A stretch of 64,000 nt of DNA from Bosea sp. 29B (GCF_902506165.1 NZ_LR733817.1:1100255-1164254); one strand, 5' to 3'. Numbered from the stretch's first letter, positions 43,760 to 53,308 are shown. Notes: generated by a model from the letters alone, not told the origin. Numbers and translations are program-made.

Positions 43760-45945
43760 GACCGAGCCTCCGACGCGCCCCGGGCACGCAGTGCATTGAG
43801 CGTCACCACCAGCGAGGAGCCGGACATGGCGACGGCGGCGACCAGCGGCGTCGCCAACCCGGCAATGGCGATCGGCACCGCAACCGCATTGTAGAGCACC
43901 GCGAAGAAGAGGTTCTGCAGCATCAGCCGACGCGCCTTGCGGGCGATTTCGAGCGCCCCCGCGACCGGTGCCAGGCTCTCGCCAAGGAAGACGATGTCGG
44001 CCGCCGCCTGCGCCAGATGGGTGGCGCTGACCGGCGAGAGCGAGACATGCGCCCCTGCCAGCGCCGGTGCGTCATTGAGCCCGTCACCGACCATCAGCAC
44101 CTTGCGGCCGCCAGCCGCCATCTTTTCGAGCAAAGCGAGCTTGTCGCCCGGCATCAGGCCGGCATGCAATTCGGTGACGCCGAGCTCGGCGGCGATCGGC
44201 GCCACCGCCTCGAACCGGTCGCCTGAGAGGATCGCGACCTCTAGCCCAGCCTTGCGCAGCGCCGCGACCGTCTCGCAGGCCTGCGGCCGCAGCGCCTGCC
44301 CCAGCGCCAGCACCGTGCGGAAGGAGCCATGGCGATAGGCGATCAGCGAGGCGCCGGGATGCAGCGCCGCGACCATGGTCGCCTGCGCCTGCGCACCGCA
44401 GAAGGCGACGCTGCCGAGACGGCGCTCGTCGTTCCCGTTGCCGACCGAGAGGCCCTGCCCGCGCTCCTCGTGCACGTCTTCCGCGGCGCGCGAAACGCCG
44501 AGCGCCCTTGCGAGGGCCTGCGCCAGCGGATGCCCGCTCGCCGCCGCGAGCGCCCCGATCTCGGCCCGCCGTTCCACCGGCAATGCTTCGGGATTGAGAA
44601 TGTCCGGCTCCGGCAGGGTCAGCGTGCCGGTCTTGTCGAAGACGGCGATGTCGGCCTCGGCCAGGCGTTCCAGCGCATCGCCCTCCTTCAGCATGATCTT
44701 GCGCTTGAACAGTGCGGAGGCCGCGACGACCTGCACGGCGGGAATGGCGAGACCGAGCGCGCAGGGACAGGTGATGATCAGCACGGTGACGGCGATCATC
44801 AGCGCCTCCGGCCAGGACAGGCCGAAGGCCAGCCAGCCGAGGAAGGTCGAGGCCGCCAGCGTATGCACCACCGGGGCGTAGAGCCGCGCGGCACGGTCGG
44901 AGAGGCGGACATAGCGCGAGCGGTTGCCGACGGCCTGATCCATCAGCCGGTCGATCTCGTCGAGCAGCGTGCCCTGCCCGGCCGCCTCAACCCGCACGGT
45001 CAAGGCGCCGGTCAGGTTCAGCGTGCCGGCATGGACGCGCTCGCCCTGCCCGATCACGACTGGGGCGGTCTCACCGGTGACGAGGCTCTGGTCGAGCTCG
45101 GAGCGGCCGGTCTCGACGATGCCGTCGACGGAGACGCGCTCGCCCGGTCGCACCAGCACGAGATCATCAGGAGCGATCGCGGCGATCGGCATCACCGTCG
45201 CGCTACCATCGGCGGCGAGCCTCGTCGCGGTCTCGGCCTTAAGCGCGGCGAGATTGCCGGCAAGGTCGCGGGTGCGCCGCCGCATCAGTTGGTCGAGATA
45301 GCGCCCGATCAAGAGAAAAAAGAGCAGCATGACCACGCCGTCGAAATAGGCGTGGCGGCCATGGTTCCAGGTCTCGGCGACCGACATCACCAGCGCCAGC
45401 ACGACGCCGATGGTGATCGGCACGTCCATGTTGACCGCGCCGGCCTTCAAAGCCCGAAGCGCGCTCTCGAAGAAGGGGCGGCCGGCATAGGCGGCGGTCG
45501 GCAGCGCGATCAGGGCCGAGAGCCAGTGGAAGAAGTCGCGCGTCGTCGGGTCGATCTCGCCGCTGTTGCCGGACCAGACCGCGACCGAGAGCAGCATGAT
45601 GTTCATCGAGGCGAAGCCGGCGACGCCGAGCGCACGCAGCAGATAACGCTCCTCGGCAGCCGCCCCGTCCACCTGGCGCTCGGGCGCGAAGGGATAGGCC
45701 TTGAAGCCGAGCGCGGCCAGCTTCTCGACCACCGCCTCCGGCCGCAGCAGCGCCTCGCGCCACTCGACCGAGATGCGCTTCAGCGCGAGGTTGACGCGGG
45801 CGCCCAAAATGGCCGGCTCGCGGGCGAGCCCACCCTCGATCGCCTGCATGCAGCCGGCGCAGCGTATCCCGTCGACCGCCAGCTCCATGCTGGCGATGCC
45901 ATCGTCGCGATGGCGGACGAAGACAGAGAGGTCCTGCGCCGCCAT
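43756..45945 (-). CDS. ccoI: Copper-exporting P-type ATPase CcoI/FixI
   Basis: It moves copper across the inner membrane for the cbb3 oxidase. The 729-residue protein has an N-terminal metal domain with CAGC (in DGIRCAGCMQAIEGGL), the membrane CPC in ITCPCALGLAIPA, phosphorylation site DKTGTLTLPEP, and hinge GDGLNDAPALAG. It is the FixI type, in the conserved order G-H-I-S. One base separates it from ccoH. Confidence 0.95.
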   Translation of the reverse strand: MAAQDLSVFVRHRDDGIASMELAVDGIRCAGCMQAIEGGLAREPAILGARVNLALKRISVEWREALLRPEAVVEKLAALGFKAYPFAPERQVDGAAAEERYLLRALGVAGFASMNIMLLSVAVWSGNSGEIDPTTRDFFHWLSALIALPTAAYAGRPFFESALRALKAGAVNMDVPITIGVVLALVMSVAETWNHGRHAYFDGVVMLLFFLLIGRYLDQLMRRRTRDLAGNLAALKAETATRLAADGSATVMPIAAIAPDDLVLVRPGERVSVDGIVETGRSELDQSLVTGETAPVVIGQGERVHAGTLNLTGALTVRVEAAGQGTLLDEIDRLMDQAVGNRSRYVRLSDRAARLYAPVVHTLAASTFLGWLAFGLSWPEALMIAVTVLIITCPCALGLAIPAVQVVAASALFKRKIMLKEGDALERLAEADIAVFDKTGTLTLPEPDILNPEALPVERRAEIGALAAASGHPLAQALARALGVSRAAEDVHEERGQGLSVGNGNDERRLGSVAFCGAQAQATMVAALHPGASLIAYRHGSFRTVLALGQALRPQACETVAALRKAGLEVAILSGDRFEAVAPIAAELGVTELHAGLMPGDKLALLEKMAAGGRKVLMVGDGLNDAPALAGAHVSLSPVSATHLAQAAADIVFLGESLAPVAGALEIARKARRLMLQNLFFAVLYNAVAVPIAIAGLATPLVAAVAMSGSSLVVTLNALRARGASEARS

Positions 45946-45946
45946 C

Positions 45947-46468
45947 TCAGCGCTCCGCCAAGGTGACGCGGCTGCGCGAGACGAAGACGACCTCCTCGCC
46001 GCGCTTCGCCTGCAATTCGAGGATCCAGGAGCCGGCTTCGATCGTCTCGAAGCGGGCCTCGTAGCGCCCCGGCCGGCTTTCGCTCAGCACGAGGTCATGG
46101 TCGCGGGCGGAGGTCGCGGGGTGGCGCAGGCGGGCGCTGGCCGCGAGGCCGGCGAGCGGCCCGCCACTGCGATCGGCCAGGCTGACTGCGAGCGTCGCGC
46201 CCTCGCCTTGCCGGACCAGCGTCGTGGTGGCGGCCCACCCGCGTGCATCGCGCTCGTGCTGGCGGGCGATCTCCTCGTTGAAGCGCTGGCTGTCCTCATA
46301 GGCGCTGCGGGTCTCGACGCCCGGCATGGTCCGCAGCGCCATCGTCAGGATCGTCGCGTTGACCGAGACGATCACGCCGAAGAACAGGATCAGCATGGCC
46401 GCGACCATGCCGCCGGTCAGCCCGAAGGGGCGGCGCGGGGCGATCGGCCTTGGATTCTCATAGGGCAT
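45947..46468 (-). CDS. ccoH: cbb3 oxidase assembly protein CcoH/FixH
   Basis: A 173-residue membrane protein with one N-terminal segment (GGMVAAMLILFFGVIVSVNA) and a periplasmic FixH domain (RYEARFETIEAGSWILELQA near the end). It works with CcoI in copper delivery. ATG 46468 has GGAG 8 bases upstream. A frame from 46492 (eight codons longer, overlapping the ccoG stop by ATGA) is the alternative. Confidence 0.88.
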   Translation of the reverse strand: MPYENPRPIAPRRPFGLTGGMVAAMLILFFGVIVSVNATILTMALRTMPGVETRSAYEDSQRFNEEIARQHERDARGWAATTTLVRQGEGATLAVSLADRSGGPLAGLAASARLRHPATSARDHDLVLSESRPGRYEARFETIEAGSWILELQAKRGEEVVFVSRSRVTLAER

Positions 46469-46488
46469 GAGGATGACTCCGCAGCAGC

Positions 46489-47943
46489 TCATCGATGGGT
46501 CTCCGGCGCCATGAAATGGTCGTCGGCGCGCACCGTCTCGCCGGCGAAGAGATCGGAGGCGGTGATGGTGATCGCCTGCGAGGGCGCAAGCGGCACGCCG
46601 GCCGGGACGGTGACGAGGACGCGCACCTCGCGCGTCGAATCGGGATCGACGCTGACGACGGGGCGCAGATCGGCACTCGGCGTGATCCCGACCGCCTCGA
46701 TCCTGATGCCCGGCAGGCCAGAGACCGTTAGGGCGAAAGGCCGATGCTCCGGGCGCTTGTTGAGCAGGCGCACCGCATAGGCGTTGCGGATCGAGCCGTC
46801 GCTCAGCGTGACGAACAATGGGGCGCGCTCATGCAGCACCGAGATGCCGGCGGTGCTGCGGGTCGCGAGCTGCCAGAGCATGGCGCCGCCGACGATCGCG
46901 ATCAGCGCCGCATAGGCCAAGGTGCGCAGGCGCACCGGCCGGTAGATCGCGGCGAGCCCGGCGAGGCGGCGCTGGACATTGCCGTCGGTGTCATAGGCGA
47001 TCAGCCGGGTCGGGCGGCCGATCTTGGTCATCACGGTGTCGCAGGCGTCGATGCACAGCCCGCACTGGATGCAGTCGACCTGCGCGCCGTCGCGGATGTC
47101 GATCCCGGTCGGGCAGACCGCGACGCATTGGAAGCAGTCGATGCAGTCGCCTGCCGGCGCGCCCTGCGCCTTCAGCTTCACCGCCTGCTTGACCGAGACG
47201 CGCGGCTCGCCGCGATCATAGCGATAGGTGACGTTGAGCGCTTCGTCGTCGGTCAGAGCCGCCTGGATGCGCGGCCAGGGGCACATATACTTGCACACCT
47301 GCTCGCGCATGATGCCGGCGAGCGCATAGGTGGTGAAGGTCAGGATCGCGATCCAGACATAGGCCGAGAGCGGCGCGGTGAAGGTCGCAAGCTCGCGCAC
47401 CAGCGTCGGCGCATCGGCGAAGTAGAGCACCCAGGCGCCGCCGGTCCACCAGGCGATGACCAGCCAGACCGCATGCTTGGCGGTCTTGCGCCAGAGCGTG
47501 TCCAAGCCCCAGGGCTCGGCATCGCGGCGCATGCGCTCGCGCCGGTCCCCCTCGAAGAAGCGCTCGACCGCGAGGAAAAGGTCGGTCCAGACCGTCTGCG
47601 GGCAGAGATAGCCGCACCAGACCCGGCCTGCGACCGCGTTCATCAGGAAGAGGACGAAGGAGGCCAGGATCAGCAGGCCGGTGAAGTAGTAGACCTCCTG
47701 CGGCCAGATCTCGATGAAGAAGAAGTAGAAGCGGTTATTGGCGATATCGGCCAGCACCGCCTGGTTGGGGAGATAGGGGCCGCGATCCCAGCGCAGGAAG
47801 GGCAGCAGGTAGTAGATGCCCAGGCACAGGAAGAGGATGAGCCACTTGGCGCGCCGGAACGGACCCGACACGCTCTGCGGATAGACCTTCCGCGACGCCG
47901 CGAAGAGCGGGATGTCGTCCTGGTCGGTCCCGGTGCTGCTCAC
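46489..47943 (-). CDS. ccoG: cbb3 oxidase accessory iron-sulfur protein CcoG/FixG
   Basis: A 484-residue membrane ferredoxin. Five membrane segments lie between residues about 35 and 225 and again near 345. The cluster-binding part has CIDCFQCVAVCPTGIDIRDG and VDCIQCGLCIDACD, then a C-terminal IgD-like domain. It reduces copper for oxidase assembly. GTG 47943 is chosen: GGAGG lies 8 bases upstream and it follows the ccoP stop at once. An ATG at 47973 would overlap ccoP by 29 bases. Confidence 0.93.
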   Translation of the reverse strand: MSSTGTDQDDIPLFAASRKVYPQSVSGPFRRAKWLILFLCLGIYYLLPFLRWDRGPYLPNQAVLADIANNRFYFFFIEIWPQEVYYFTGLLILASFVLFLMNAVAGRVWCGYLCPQTVWTDLFLAVERFFEGDRRERMRRDAEPWGLDTLWRKTAKHAVWLVIAWWTGGAWVLYFADAPTLVRELATFTAPLSAYVWIAILTFTTYALAGIMREQVCKYMCPWPRIQAALTDDEALNVTYRYDRGEPRVSVKQAVKLKAQGAPAGDCIDCFQCVAVCPTGIDIRDGAQVDCIQCGLCIDACDTVMTKIGRPTRLIAYDTDGNVQRRLAGLAAIYRPVRLRTLAYAALIAIVGGAMLWQLATRSTAGISVLHERAPLFVTLSDGSIRNAYAVRLLNKRPEHRPFALTVSGLPGIRIEAVGITPSADLRPVVSVDPDSTREVRVLVTVPAGVPLAPSQAITITASDLFAGETVRADDHFMAPETHR

Positions 47944-47944
47944 G

Positions 47945-48829
47945 CTACTGTCCTCCCCCCAGCGAGTGGACATAGACGGTCAGCGCCTTGATCGTGGTCT
48001 CGTCGAGACGCCCGGCCCAAGCCGGCATCACGCCGTTGCGGCTGTTGCTGATGGTCTCGGTCAGCGAGGCCATGTCCATGCCGTAGAGGCTGATCGAGTC
48101 GGTGAGGTTGGGGGCGCCGAGTTCCTGGTTGCCCTTTCCGGCAGGGCCATGGCAGGCGGCACAGTTGTCGGCAAAGACCTTGCGCCCGAGCGGCAGGTCC
48201 GCCTTCGGCTCGGTCGGCAGGCCGGCGAGTTCACGGACATGGCTGGCGACGGCTGCGATCTCCTCGCGCTTCAGCACGCCGTCGCGCCCGAAGGCCGGCA
48301 TCTGGCTGACGCGGGTGTCGTTGTCGCCGGCGACGCGGATGCCATGGCGGATCGTCTGCTGGATCGCCGGAAGCGAGCCGCCCCAGAGCCAGTCGTCGTC
48401 GTTGAGGTTGGGATAGCCCTTGGCACCGGCGCCGCCGACACCATGGCATGCCGCGCAATTGTCGCCGAAGGCGGCCTTGCCCTGCGCCATCGCGATCTGG
48501 AACAGGGTCGAGTCGGCCTTGATTTGCGCCGGCGTTGCGTCCGCCATGCCGGCCGCCTGCGCCGCGCGCTGCGCCTTGAGCTTGGCCATGTCCGCGCTGA
48601 TGTCGGCGCGGCTGGCATAGCCGATCACGCCCCTGGTCGCGTCGGTCAGCAGCGGCCAGGCCGGGTAGACGATCCAGTAGCCGATCGACCAGACGATCGT
48701 GGCGTAGAAGATGCCGAGCCACCAGCGCGGCAGCGGCGTGTTGAGCTCGCGGATGCCGTCCCATTCATGGCCGGTCGTGCTGTAGCCTGTGGCGGCATCG
48801 ACATGGGGATCGTCGTGCTTCTGGTCCAT
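47945..48829 (-). CDS. ccoP: cbb3 oxidase dihaem subunit CcoP
   Basis: A 294-residue cytochrome c subunit. The N-terminus has a DUF4405-like membrane helix (PRWWLGIFYATIVWSIGYWI). Two haem sites follow: NCAACHGVGGAGAKG and NCAACHGPAGKGN. It takes electrons from the bc1 complex or soluble cytochrome and passes them to CcoO. It is in operon order N-O-Q-P. Confidence 0.95.
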   Translation of the reverse strand: MDQKHDDPHVDAATGYSTTGHEWDGIRELNTPLPRWWLGIFYATIVWSIGYWIVYPAWPLLTDATRGVIGYASRADISADMAKLKAQRAAQAAGMADATPAQIKADSTLFQIAMAQGKAAFGDNCAACHGVGGAGAKGYPNLNDDDWLWGGSLPAIQQTIRHGIRVAGDNDTRVSQMPAFGRDGVLKREEIAAVASHVRELAGLPTEPKADLPLGRKVFADNCAACHGPAGKGNQELGAPNLTDSISLYGMDMASLTETISNSRNGVMPAWAGRLDETTIKALTVYVHSLGGGQ

Positions 48830-48832
48830 CGG

Positions 48833-48988
48833 TCAGTCCTCGCGCAGCGGGTTGAGCGCGGCTTCTTCGAAGCGGGCGCGGTTCTTCGGCCAGAAGGCGT
48901 AGACACAGACCCCGAGGAAGACGGCGACGAAGTAGAGGAGCCCGGCGGACTGGGCGAAGCCGGCGAGCCAGTGATAGGTCGTTTGCAT
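48833..48988 (-). CDS. ccoQ: cbb3 oxidase small subunit CcoQ
   Basis: A 51-residue protein from ATG 48988. It has one membrane helix (HWLAGFAQSAGLLYFVAVFL, then GVCVYAFWPKNRARFEEAAL), matching CcoQ with its KxxF end. It stabilises the core complex. The ccoP start at 48829 is 3 bases past the stop. It lies exactly between ccoO and ccoP. Confidence 0.88.
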   Translation of the reverse strand: MQTTYHWLAGFAQSAGLLYFVAVFLGVCVYAFWPKNRARFEEAALNPLRED

Positions 48989-48996
48989 GGGTTGGC

Positions 48997-49761
48997 TCAG
49001 CGGATGTTGGCTTTGTCGTCGTAGAGCTTGAAGTCGACCATCGTGCCGAGCGCCTGCAGATAGGCGATCAGGGCGTCGGCTTCGGTGATGCGCTGCGGAT
49101 TGCCGTCGAAATCGCGCGACTGCGCCTTGGGATAGCGCTTCTCCAGATCGGCCTGGCCGGGATGGTCCGGCGTCGCCTGCGCCTTCAGATCAGCCTCAGC
49201 CTGCGCGATCATCTCGTCGCTATAGGGCACGCCGCCGGCGCGGTTGGCGCGGAGCTCGTCGGCGATGTCCCCGAACTTCAGCTCAGTCTTCTCCAGGAAG
49301 GAATAGCCCGGCATGATCGACTGCGGCACGATCGCGCGCGGCTCGGCCAAGTGCGCCCGCTGCCATTCGTCGGAATACTTGCCGCCGACGCGGGCGAGGT
49401 CCGGCCCGGTCCGCTTCGAGCCCCACTGGAACGGCTTGTCGTACATGCTCTCGGCCGCGAGCGAGTAGTGTCCGTAGCGCTCGACCTCGTCGCGCAGCGG
49501 CCGGATCATCTGGCTGTGGCAGTTGTAGCAGCCCTCGCGCACATAGATGCCGCGCCCGGCCAGCTCGAGCGGCGTATAGGGCCGCATGCCCTGCACCGTC
49601 TCGATCGTGTTCCGGAGATAGAACAGCGGCGCGATCTCGACGAGGCCGCCGATCGAGATCACCAGCAGCGTGCCGAGGGCGAGGATGATCGAGTTTGTCT
49701 CGAAGATCTTGTGCTTGGCCCAGAGCGAGCGGCGCGGCGGCTTGTGGTCTATGCTCGTCAT
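48997..49761 (-). CDS. ccoO: cbb3 oxidase monohaem subunit CcoO
   Basis: A 254-residue membrane-bound cytochrome c. ATG 49761 has a GAGGACC ribosome site and starts the family pattern ([20 protein letters not shown], then a membrane helix). The haem site is [10 protein letters not shown], near residue 68, with the axial methionine in [12 protein letters not shown] longer open frame upstream runs in antisense-like sequence over ccoN and is not real. Confidence 0.93.
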   Translation of the reverse strand: MTSIDHKPPRRSLWAKHKIFETNSIILALGTLLVISIGGLVEIAPLFYLRNTIETVQGMRPYTPLELAGRGIYVREGCYNCHSQMIRPLRDEVERYGHYSLAAESMYDKPFQWGSKRTGPDLARVGGKYSDEWQRAHLAEPRAIVPQSIMPGYSFLEKTELKFGDIADELRANRAGGVPYSDEMIAQAEADLKAQATPDHPGQADLEKRYPKAQSRDFDGNPQRITEADALIAYLQALGTMVDFKLYDDKANIR

Positions 49762-49769
49762 GATGGTCC

Positions 49770-51458
49770 TCAGGCGGTGGCGAGCTGGCGCGGCGGCAGC
49801 GCATGGGCCTGCGGCGTGTCTGCAGCCTCCTCGCAGCGCACGGTCATCCAGAGATTGAAGGCCATGATCAGCGCGCCGATCAGGAAGAGCGCGCCGCCGA
49901 GCGCCCGGATCACGTAGAACGGGTGCATCGCCGCGACGGTCTCGATGAAGGCGTATTCGAGGAAGCCGAGCGAGGTATAGGCCCGCCACATCAAGCCCTG
50001 CAGGATCCCAGAGACCCACATCGCCGTGATGTAGAAGACGATGCCGAGGGTCGAGACCCAGAAGTGCCAGCTCACCAGCTTGAGCGAGTAGAGCCCCTTG
50101 CGATTCCACAGCCAGGGCACCAGGCAATAGATCGCGCCGAAGGAGATGTAGGCGACCCAGCCGAGCGCGCCGGAATGGACGTGGCCGATGGTCCAGTCGG
50201 TGTAGTGCGAGAGCCCGTTCACCGCCTTGATCGACATCAGCGGCCCCTCGAAGGTCGACATGCCGTAGAAGGCGAGCGAGACCACCATCATCCGCAACAC
50301 CGGGTCGGTGCGTAGCCGGTCCCAGGCGCCCGACAGGGTCATGATGCCGTTGATCATGCCGCCCCAGGAGGGCATCCACAGCATGATCGAGAAGGTCATG
50401 CCGAGCGTCTGCGCCCAGTCGGGCAGCGCGGTGTAGTGGAGATGGTGCGGGCCGGCCCAGATATAGATGAAGATCAGAGCCCAGAAATGGATGATCGAGA
50501 GCCGGTAGCTGTAGATCGGCCGCTCCGCGCGCTTGGGCACGAAGTAGTACATGATCGCGAGGAAACCGGCGGTCAGGAAGAAGCCGACCGCGTTGTGGCC
50601 GTACCACCACTGGAACATCGCATCCTGCACGCCCGACCACAGCCCGTAGGACTTCGGCGACAGGATCGAGACCGGCACGGCGACGTTGTTGCCGACATGC
50701 AGGACCGCGATGGTCAGGATGAAGCCGAGATAGAACCAGTTCGCCACATAGATATGCGGCTCGCGGCGCTTCTTCAGCGTGAACAGGAAGACCAGGAGAT
50801 AGGCGACCCAGACCAGGGTCAGCCAGAGATCGGCATACCATTCCGGCTCGGCGTATTCCTTGCTCTGGGTGATCCCGAGCAGGTAGCCGGTGCCGGCGAT
50901 GACGATGAACAGGTTGTAGCCGAGCACGACGAACCAGGGCGAAAGGTCGCCGGCGAGGCGGGCCCGGCAGGTGCGCTGGACGACATAGAACGAGCTGCCG
51001 ATCAGCACATTGCCGCCAAAGGCAAAGACCACCGCCGAGGTGTGCAGCGGCCGCATCCGGCCGAAATTGGTCCAGGGCAGGTCGAAGTTCAGCCCGGGAA
51101 AGGCGAGCTGGAGCGCGATGATCAGCCCGACGGCAAAGCCGGCGATGCCCCAGACCATCGAGGCGACGGTCGCGAACTTGACCGGCCCCATATTGTAATT
51201 GGGCTTGCCATCGATCTCCTGCGGCGGGACCGCGGGCGAGCCGTCGAAGCAGCGATTGCCGATCAGGATCATGCTGGCCGCGGCTGCGGCTGCGCCGAGC
51301 ATGGCGTGGAAGGCGTAGCCGGAGTTTTCGGTCAGTGCGCCGATCAGGATCAGCGGCAGCACGCTGGCGCCCGCGATCAGCATCCCGATCATCTCGCCGA
51401 CCGTCATTGCCCGGACAGGGCTCGTCGTCGCCGTCACCGCTGACTCCCGCTTCGTCAC
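49770..51458 (-). CDS. ccoN: cbb3 oxidase catalytic subunit CcoN
   Basis: A 562-residue, 12-helix subunit that reduces oxygen to water and pumps protons. Haem and copper ligands are visible: [50 protein letters not shown] and [20 protein letters not shown]. An FNR box lies 56-69 bases upstream of ATG 51458, so the operon should be induced at low oxygen. It is the first gene of the operon NOQPGHIS. Confidence 0.96.
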   Translation of the reverse strand: MTKRESAVTATTSPVRAMTVGEMIGMLIAGASVLPLILIGALTENSGYAFHAMLGAAAAAASMILIGNRCFDGSPAVPPQEIDGKPNYNMGPVKFATVASMVWGIAGFAVGLIIALQLAFPGLNFDLPWTNFGRMRPLHTSAVVFAFGGNVLIGSSFYVVQRTCRARLAGDLSPWFVVLGYNLFIVIAGTGYLLGITQSKEYAEPEWYADLWLTLVWVAYLLVFLFTLKKRREPHIYVANWFYLGFILTIAVLHVGNNVAVPVSILSPKSYGLWSGVQDAMFQWWYGHNAVGFFLTAGFLAIMYYFVPKRAERPIYSYRLSIIHFWALIFIYIWAGPHHLHYTALPDWAQTLGMTFSIMLWMPSWGGMINGIMTLSGAWDRLRTDPVLRMMVVSLAFYGMSTFEGPLMSIKAVNGLSHYTDWTIGHVHSGALGWVAYISFGAIYCLVPWLWNRKGLYSLKLVSWHFWVSTLGIVFYITAMWVSGILQGLMWRAYTSLGFLEYAFIETVAAMHPFYVIRALGGALFLIGALIMAFNLWMTVRCEEAADTPQAHALPPRQLATA

Positions 51459-51513
51459 AGGCGCTGGGATGCGCCCTCAGCGGGAGGCTTAGCGGCCGGT
51501 TGAGCGGGGGGCT

Positions 51514-51527
51514 TTGATCCAGGTCAA
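51514..51527 (-). promoter_or_regulatory. FNR/FixK box upstream of ccoN
   Basis: TTGAT-CCAG-GTCAA matches TTGAT-N4-ATCAA at 9 of 10 positions. It lies about 56-69 bases upstream of the ccoN start and about 40 bases past the fnrN stop, a normal place for activation by the nearby FnrN. Confidence 0.8.
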
Positions 51528-51564
51528 GGGCAGGACGGAACGGGCTGCGGCGCGAAGGCGCAGC

Positions 51565-52284
51565 TCACGCCGCGACGGCGTGCATCCGCTCCGCGTTCAT
51601 CACGCGCACGCCGCCGGGCACGATCAGGATCGTCTTCTCCTTGGCGAGACGGGTGAAGGTGCGGCTGACCGTCTCGATCGTCAGGCCGAGGAAATCGGCG
51701 ATGTCCTGCCGCGTCATCGGCAGCGGCACCGTCACCGACGGCTTGCCGAGCCGGGCCCAGCGCTGCTGCATGCCGAGCAGGAAGCAGATCAGCTTCTCCT
51801 CGGCGGTGCGCCGGCCGAGCAGCATCATCTGTTCATGGGCGAGCGTCAGCTCATGCGTCGCGAACTCGTGCAGGCGCTTGAGCAGATGCGGCTTGGCGTC
51901 GACCAGAGCCGTATAGGCGCCACGCGAGAAGGCACAGACCGCAACGTCGCCGATCGCATCGGCCGAGAAGCCATAGGCATCGCGCATGGCGAGCCCGAGG
52001 AAATCGCCTGGCAACGCGAAGCCGACGACCTGGCGGCGCCCGTCGGACAAAAGCTTGTAGAGCCGGATGACACCGCCGGTGACGTTGTAGACGCAGTGCG
52101 CCTCGGCGCCTTGCGAGAACAGCGTGTCGCCGGAGGCAAAATGCGTCGGCATCGCCAGCTGCTCCAGCAAGGCGAGCTCGTCATCGTTCAGGGAGGCGCA
52201 GACGCTGACCAGGCGGACCATGCAGTTGCGGCATCCGCTCTCGCCGCGAGCGGCGCCGCTACACACCGAGGGCTGACAGTTCAC
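51565..52284 (-). CDS. fnrN: FnrN-type oxygen-sensing CRP/FNR regulator
   Basis: It is a 239-residue regulator with a cAMP-type fold and a C-terminal helix-turn-helix (MTRQDIADFLGLTIETVSRTF). The N-terminus carries C18-x2-C21-x7-C29 (SGCRNCMVRLVSVC), the pattern of rhizobial FnrN, and a central cysteine in VAVCAFSR equals the fourth ligand of FNR. GTG 52284 is chosen since AGGAAGGT lies 6-13 bases upstream. It should bind a 4Fe-4S cluster without oxygen, and activate ccoN. A perfect FNR box at 52368-52381 suggests autoregulation. Confidence 0.92.
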   Translation of the reverse strand: MNCQPSVCSGAARGESGCRNCMVRLVSVCASLNDDELALLEQLAMPTHFASGDTLFSQGAEAHCVYNVTGGVIRLYKLLSDGRRQVVGFALPGDFLGLAMRDAYGFSADAIGDVAVCAFSRGAYTALVDAKPHLLKRLHEFATHELTLAHEQMMLLGRRTAEEKLICFLLGMQQRWARLGKPSVTVPLPMTRQDIADFLGLTIETVSRTFTRLAKEKTILIVPGGVRVMNAERMHAVAA

Positions 52285-52367
52285 AATCGCACCTTCCTGT
52301 TCATCACAGGACCCTACCCCATGGCCGCAGGCTGACAAAGCACACGCCCTGCCTCGGCGCTGCGGAT

Positions 52368-52381
52368 TTGATCCAGATCAA
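52368..52381. promoter_or_regulatory. Perfect FNR box between fnrN and the divergent gene
   Basis: TTGAT-CCAG-ATCAA is a perfect box, 84-97 bases upstream of the fnrN start and 60-73 upstream of the divergent start at 52442. It can serve both genes, with the regulator controlling its own expression. Confidence 0.85.
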
Positions 52382-52441
52382 TGCGGCAATAGGCCCTGCG
52401 AAACGAGGTTGCTGCCTGGAAACTCGGGAGAGCCGCACCTG

Positions 52442-52906
52442 ATGGGCGATGACATCTTCGAAGTCGCGCGCATCCTGCCGGACAGCGCCGACACGGTCTA
52501 CGGGCTCGTCACCCTGCTGCATCCCGAGCTCACCCCGGATGGCTGGGCCGCCTTTGTGCGCGACCATTCGCAGGACGGGACTCAGCCATCAGGTGTCTTC
52601 GCCCTGCGTGACGCACGTGGCATGCCGCATGCCCTGTTCGGCTTTCGCATTGCGCGCACAATCACGGGCGGCACGACGCTGGAGATCTCCGAGATCGCGA
52701 TGATGCGGCTGCCTGGAACCTGTCTCGTCGATGCCTTGCTGCGCTTTGCCAACCAGCTCGCCGCCCAGCTTGACCTGCCACGCATCGCGATCTCGCTGGA
52801 GCGCTCGGCCGCCTGGCCGCAGGATCACGACGCCCTGCAGCGCTGCGGCTTCCAGATCGACCGTGTCATGGTCCTCGGCCGCGCCAGGCTCGAGCCGGCG
52901 GCGTGA
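52442..52906 (+). CDS. GNAT-like acetyltransferase, FNR-controlled candidate
   Basis: A 154-residue protein with ATG 52442 preferred over a TTG start at 52409. It looks like a GNAT fold: strand GVFALRDARGMPHALFGFRI, then TLEISEIAMMRLPGTCLVDALLRF where GNAT proteins have the acetyl-CoA helix, and LERSAAWPQDHDALQRCGFQ near the C-terminus. The classical R/Q-x-x-G-x-G/A loop is not clear, so activity is unsure. The FNR box just upstream makes it a possible low-oxygen gene. Confidence 0.5.
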   Translation: MGDDIFEVARILPDSADTVYGLVTLLHPELTPDGWAAFVRDHSQDGTQPSGVFALRDARGMPHALFGFRIARTITGGTTLEISEIAMMRLPGTCLVDALLRFANQLAAQLDLPRIAISLERSAAWPQDHDALQRCGFQIDRVMVLGRARLEPAA

Positions 52907-52978
52907 TCGTCCAAGGCCGTTGCAGCGAAAGTGCGCAGCGGTTTGGCGTCCGGAACTGCGCAAAACAAAAAGCCGAGG

Positions 52979-53009
52979 CATATCCGGCAAACCGGCTTCG
53001 CCGGATATG
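52979..53009. other. 10-bp perfect hairpin in the intergenic region
   Basis: CATATCCGGC (52979-52988) and GCCGGATATG (53000-53009) are exact complements around an 11-base loop. It follows the stop at 52906 by about 70 bases, with an A-rich stretch before it. On the minus strand it would have a T-rich tail (TTGTTTTTG-like) after the hairpin, so it could end leftward transcripts. Confidence 0.5.
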
Positions 53010-53027
53010 GTCGAGCGGCGGCCGCGT

Positions 53028-53189
53028 CTAGAGCCGCCACCGGGTCGTCGCCCACCACGCTCCCACCGCAATGGCGACCATGGCGAGCGCTACTAGAATC
53101 GCCTCGCCTATCGGGTCGGCTCCTTCCGTGCGCCCATGAAACTCGCGAACCAGGCGCCGTCGGCGACCTCCGTGCTGCCCTCTCGCCAC
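53028..53189 (-). CDS. Possible small membrane protein
   Basis: A 53-residue frame from GTG 53189, not obvious because it overlaps the frame 53108-53308. It has one clear membrane segment (AILVALAMVAIAVGAWWATT, about residues 29-48) and a basic end. The first half is rich in Arg and may not be translated. No ribosome site is strong. It matches no family that I know. Confidence 0.25.
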   Translation of the reverse strand: MARGQHGGRRRRLVREFHGRTEGADPIGEAILVALAMVAIAVGAWWATTRWRL

Positions 53190-53308
53190 ACCGCCGTCAC
53201 CCGGCACAGCAGCTCGATTTCCTCGAAGGACAGATCATAGAACGGCAGCAGCATCGGATTGCCGACGATAGAGCGATCGCTCTCGGCCACAGCCTCGCCG
53301 TCCATCAA
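53108..53308 (-). CDS. Small hypothetical protein
   Basis: A 66-residue frame (NPMLLPFYDLSFEEIELLCRV in the middle) with mixed acidic and hydrophobic residues, and no membrane segment. It has no known family and no clear ribosome site. The segment before it, 53309-53552, holds no supported gene and probably the promoter of the LLM gene (AT-rich around 53408-53450). Confidence 0.35.
   Translation of the reverse strand: MMDGEAVAESDRSIVGNPMLLPFYDLSFEEIELLCRVTAVWREGSTEVADGAWFASFMGARKEPTR

Noticed and set aside
44329..45966. 545-codon frame antisense to ccoI
   Set aside because: Shadow of a conserved P-type ATPase; no ribosome site and no recognisable domain.
49762..50841. Long N-terminal extension of ccoO in its own frame
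   Set aside because: It runs under ccoN in another frame. ATG 49761 has the ribosome site and starts the known CcoO pattern.
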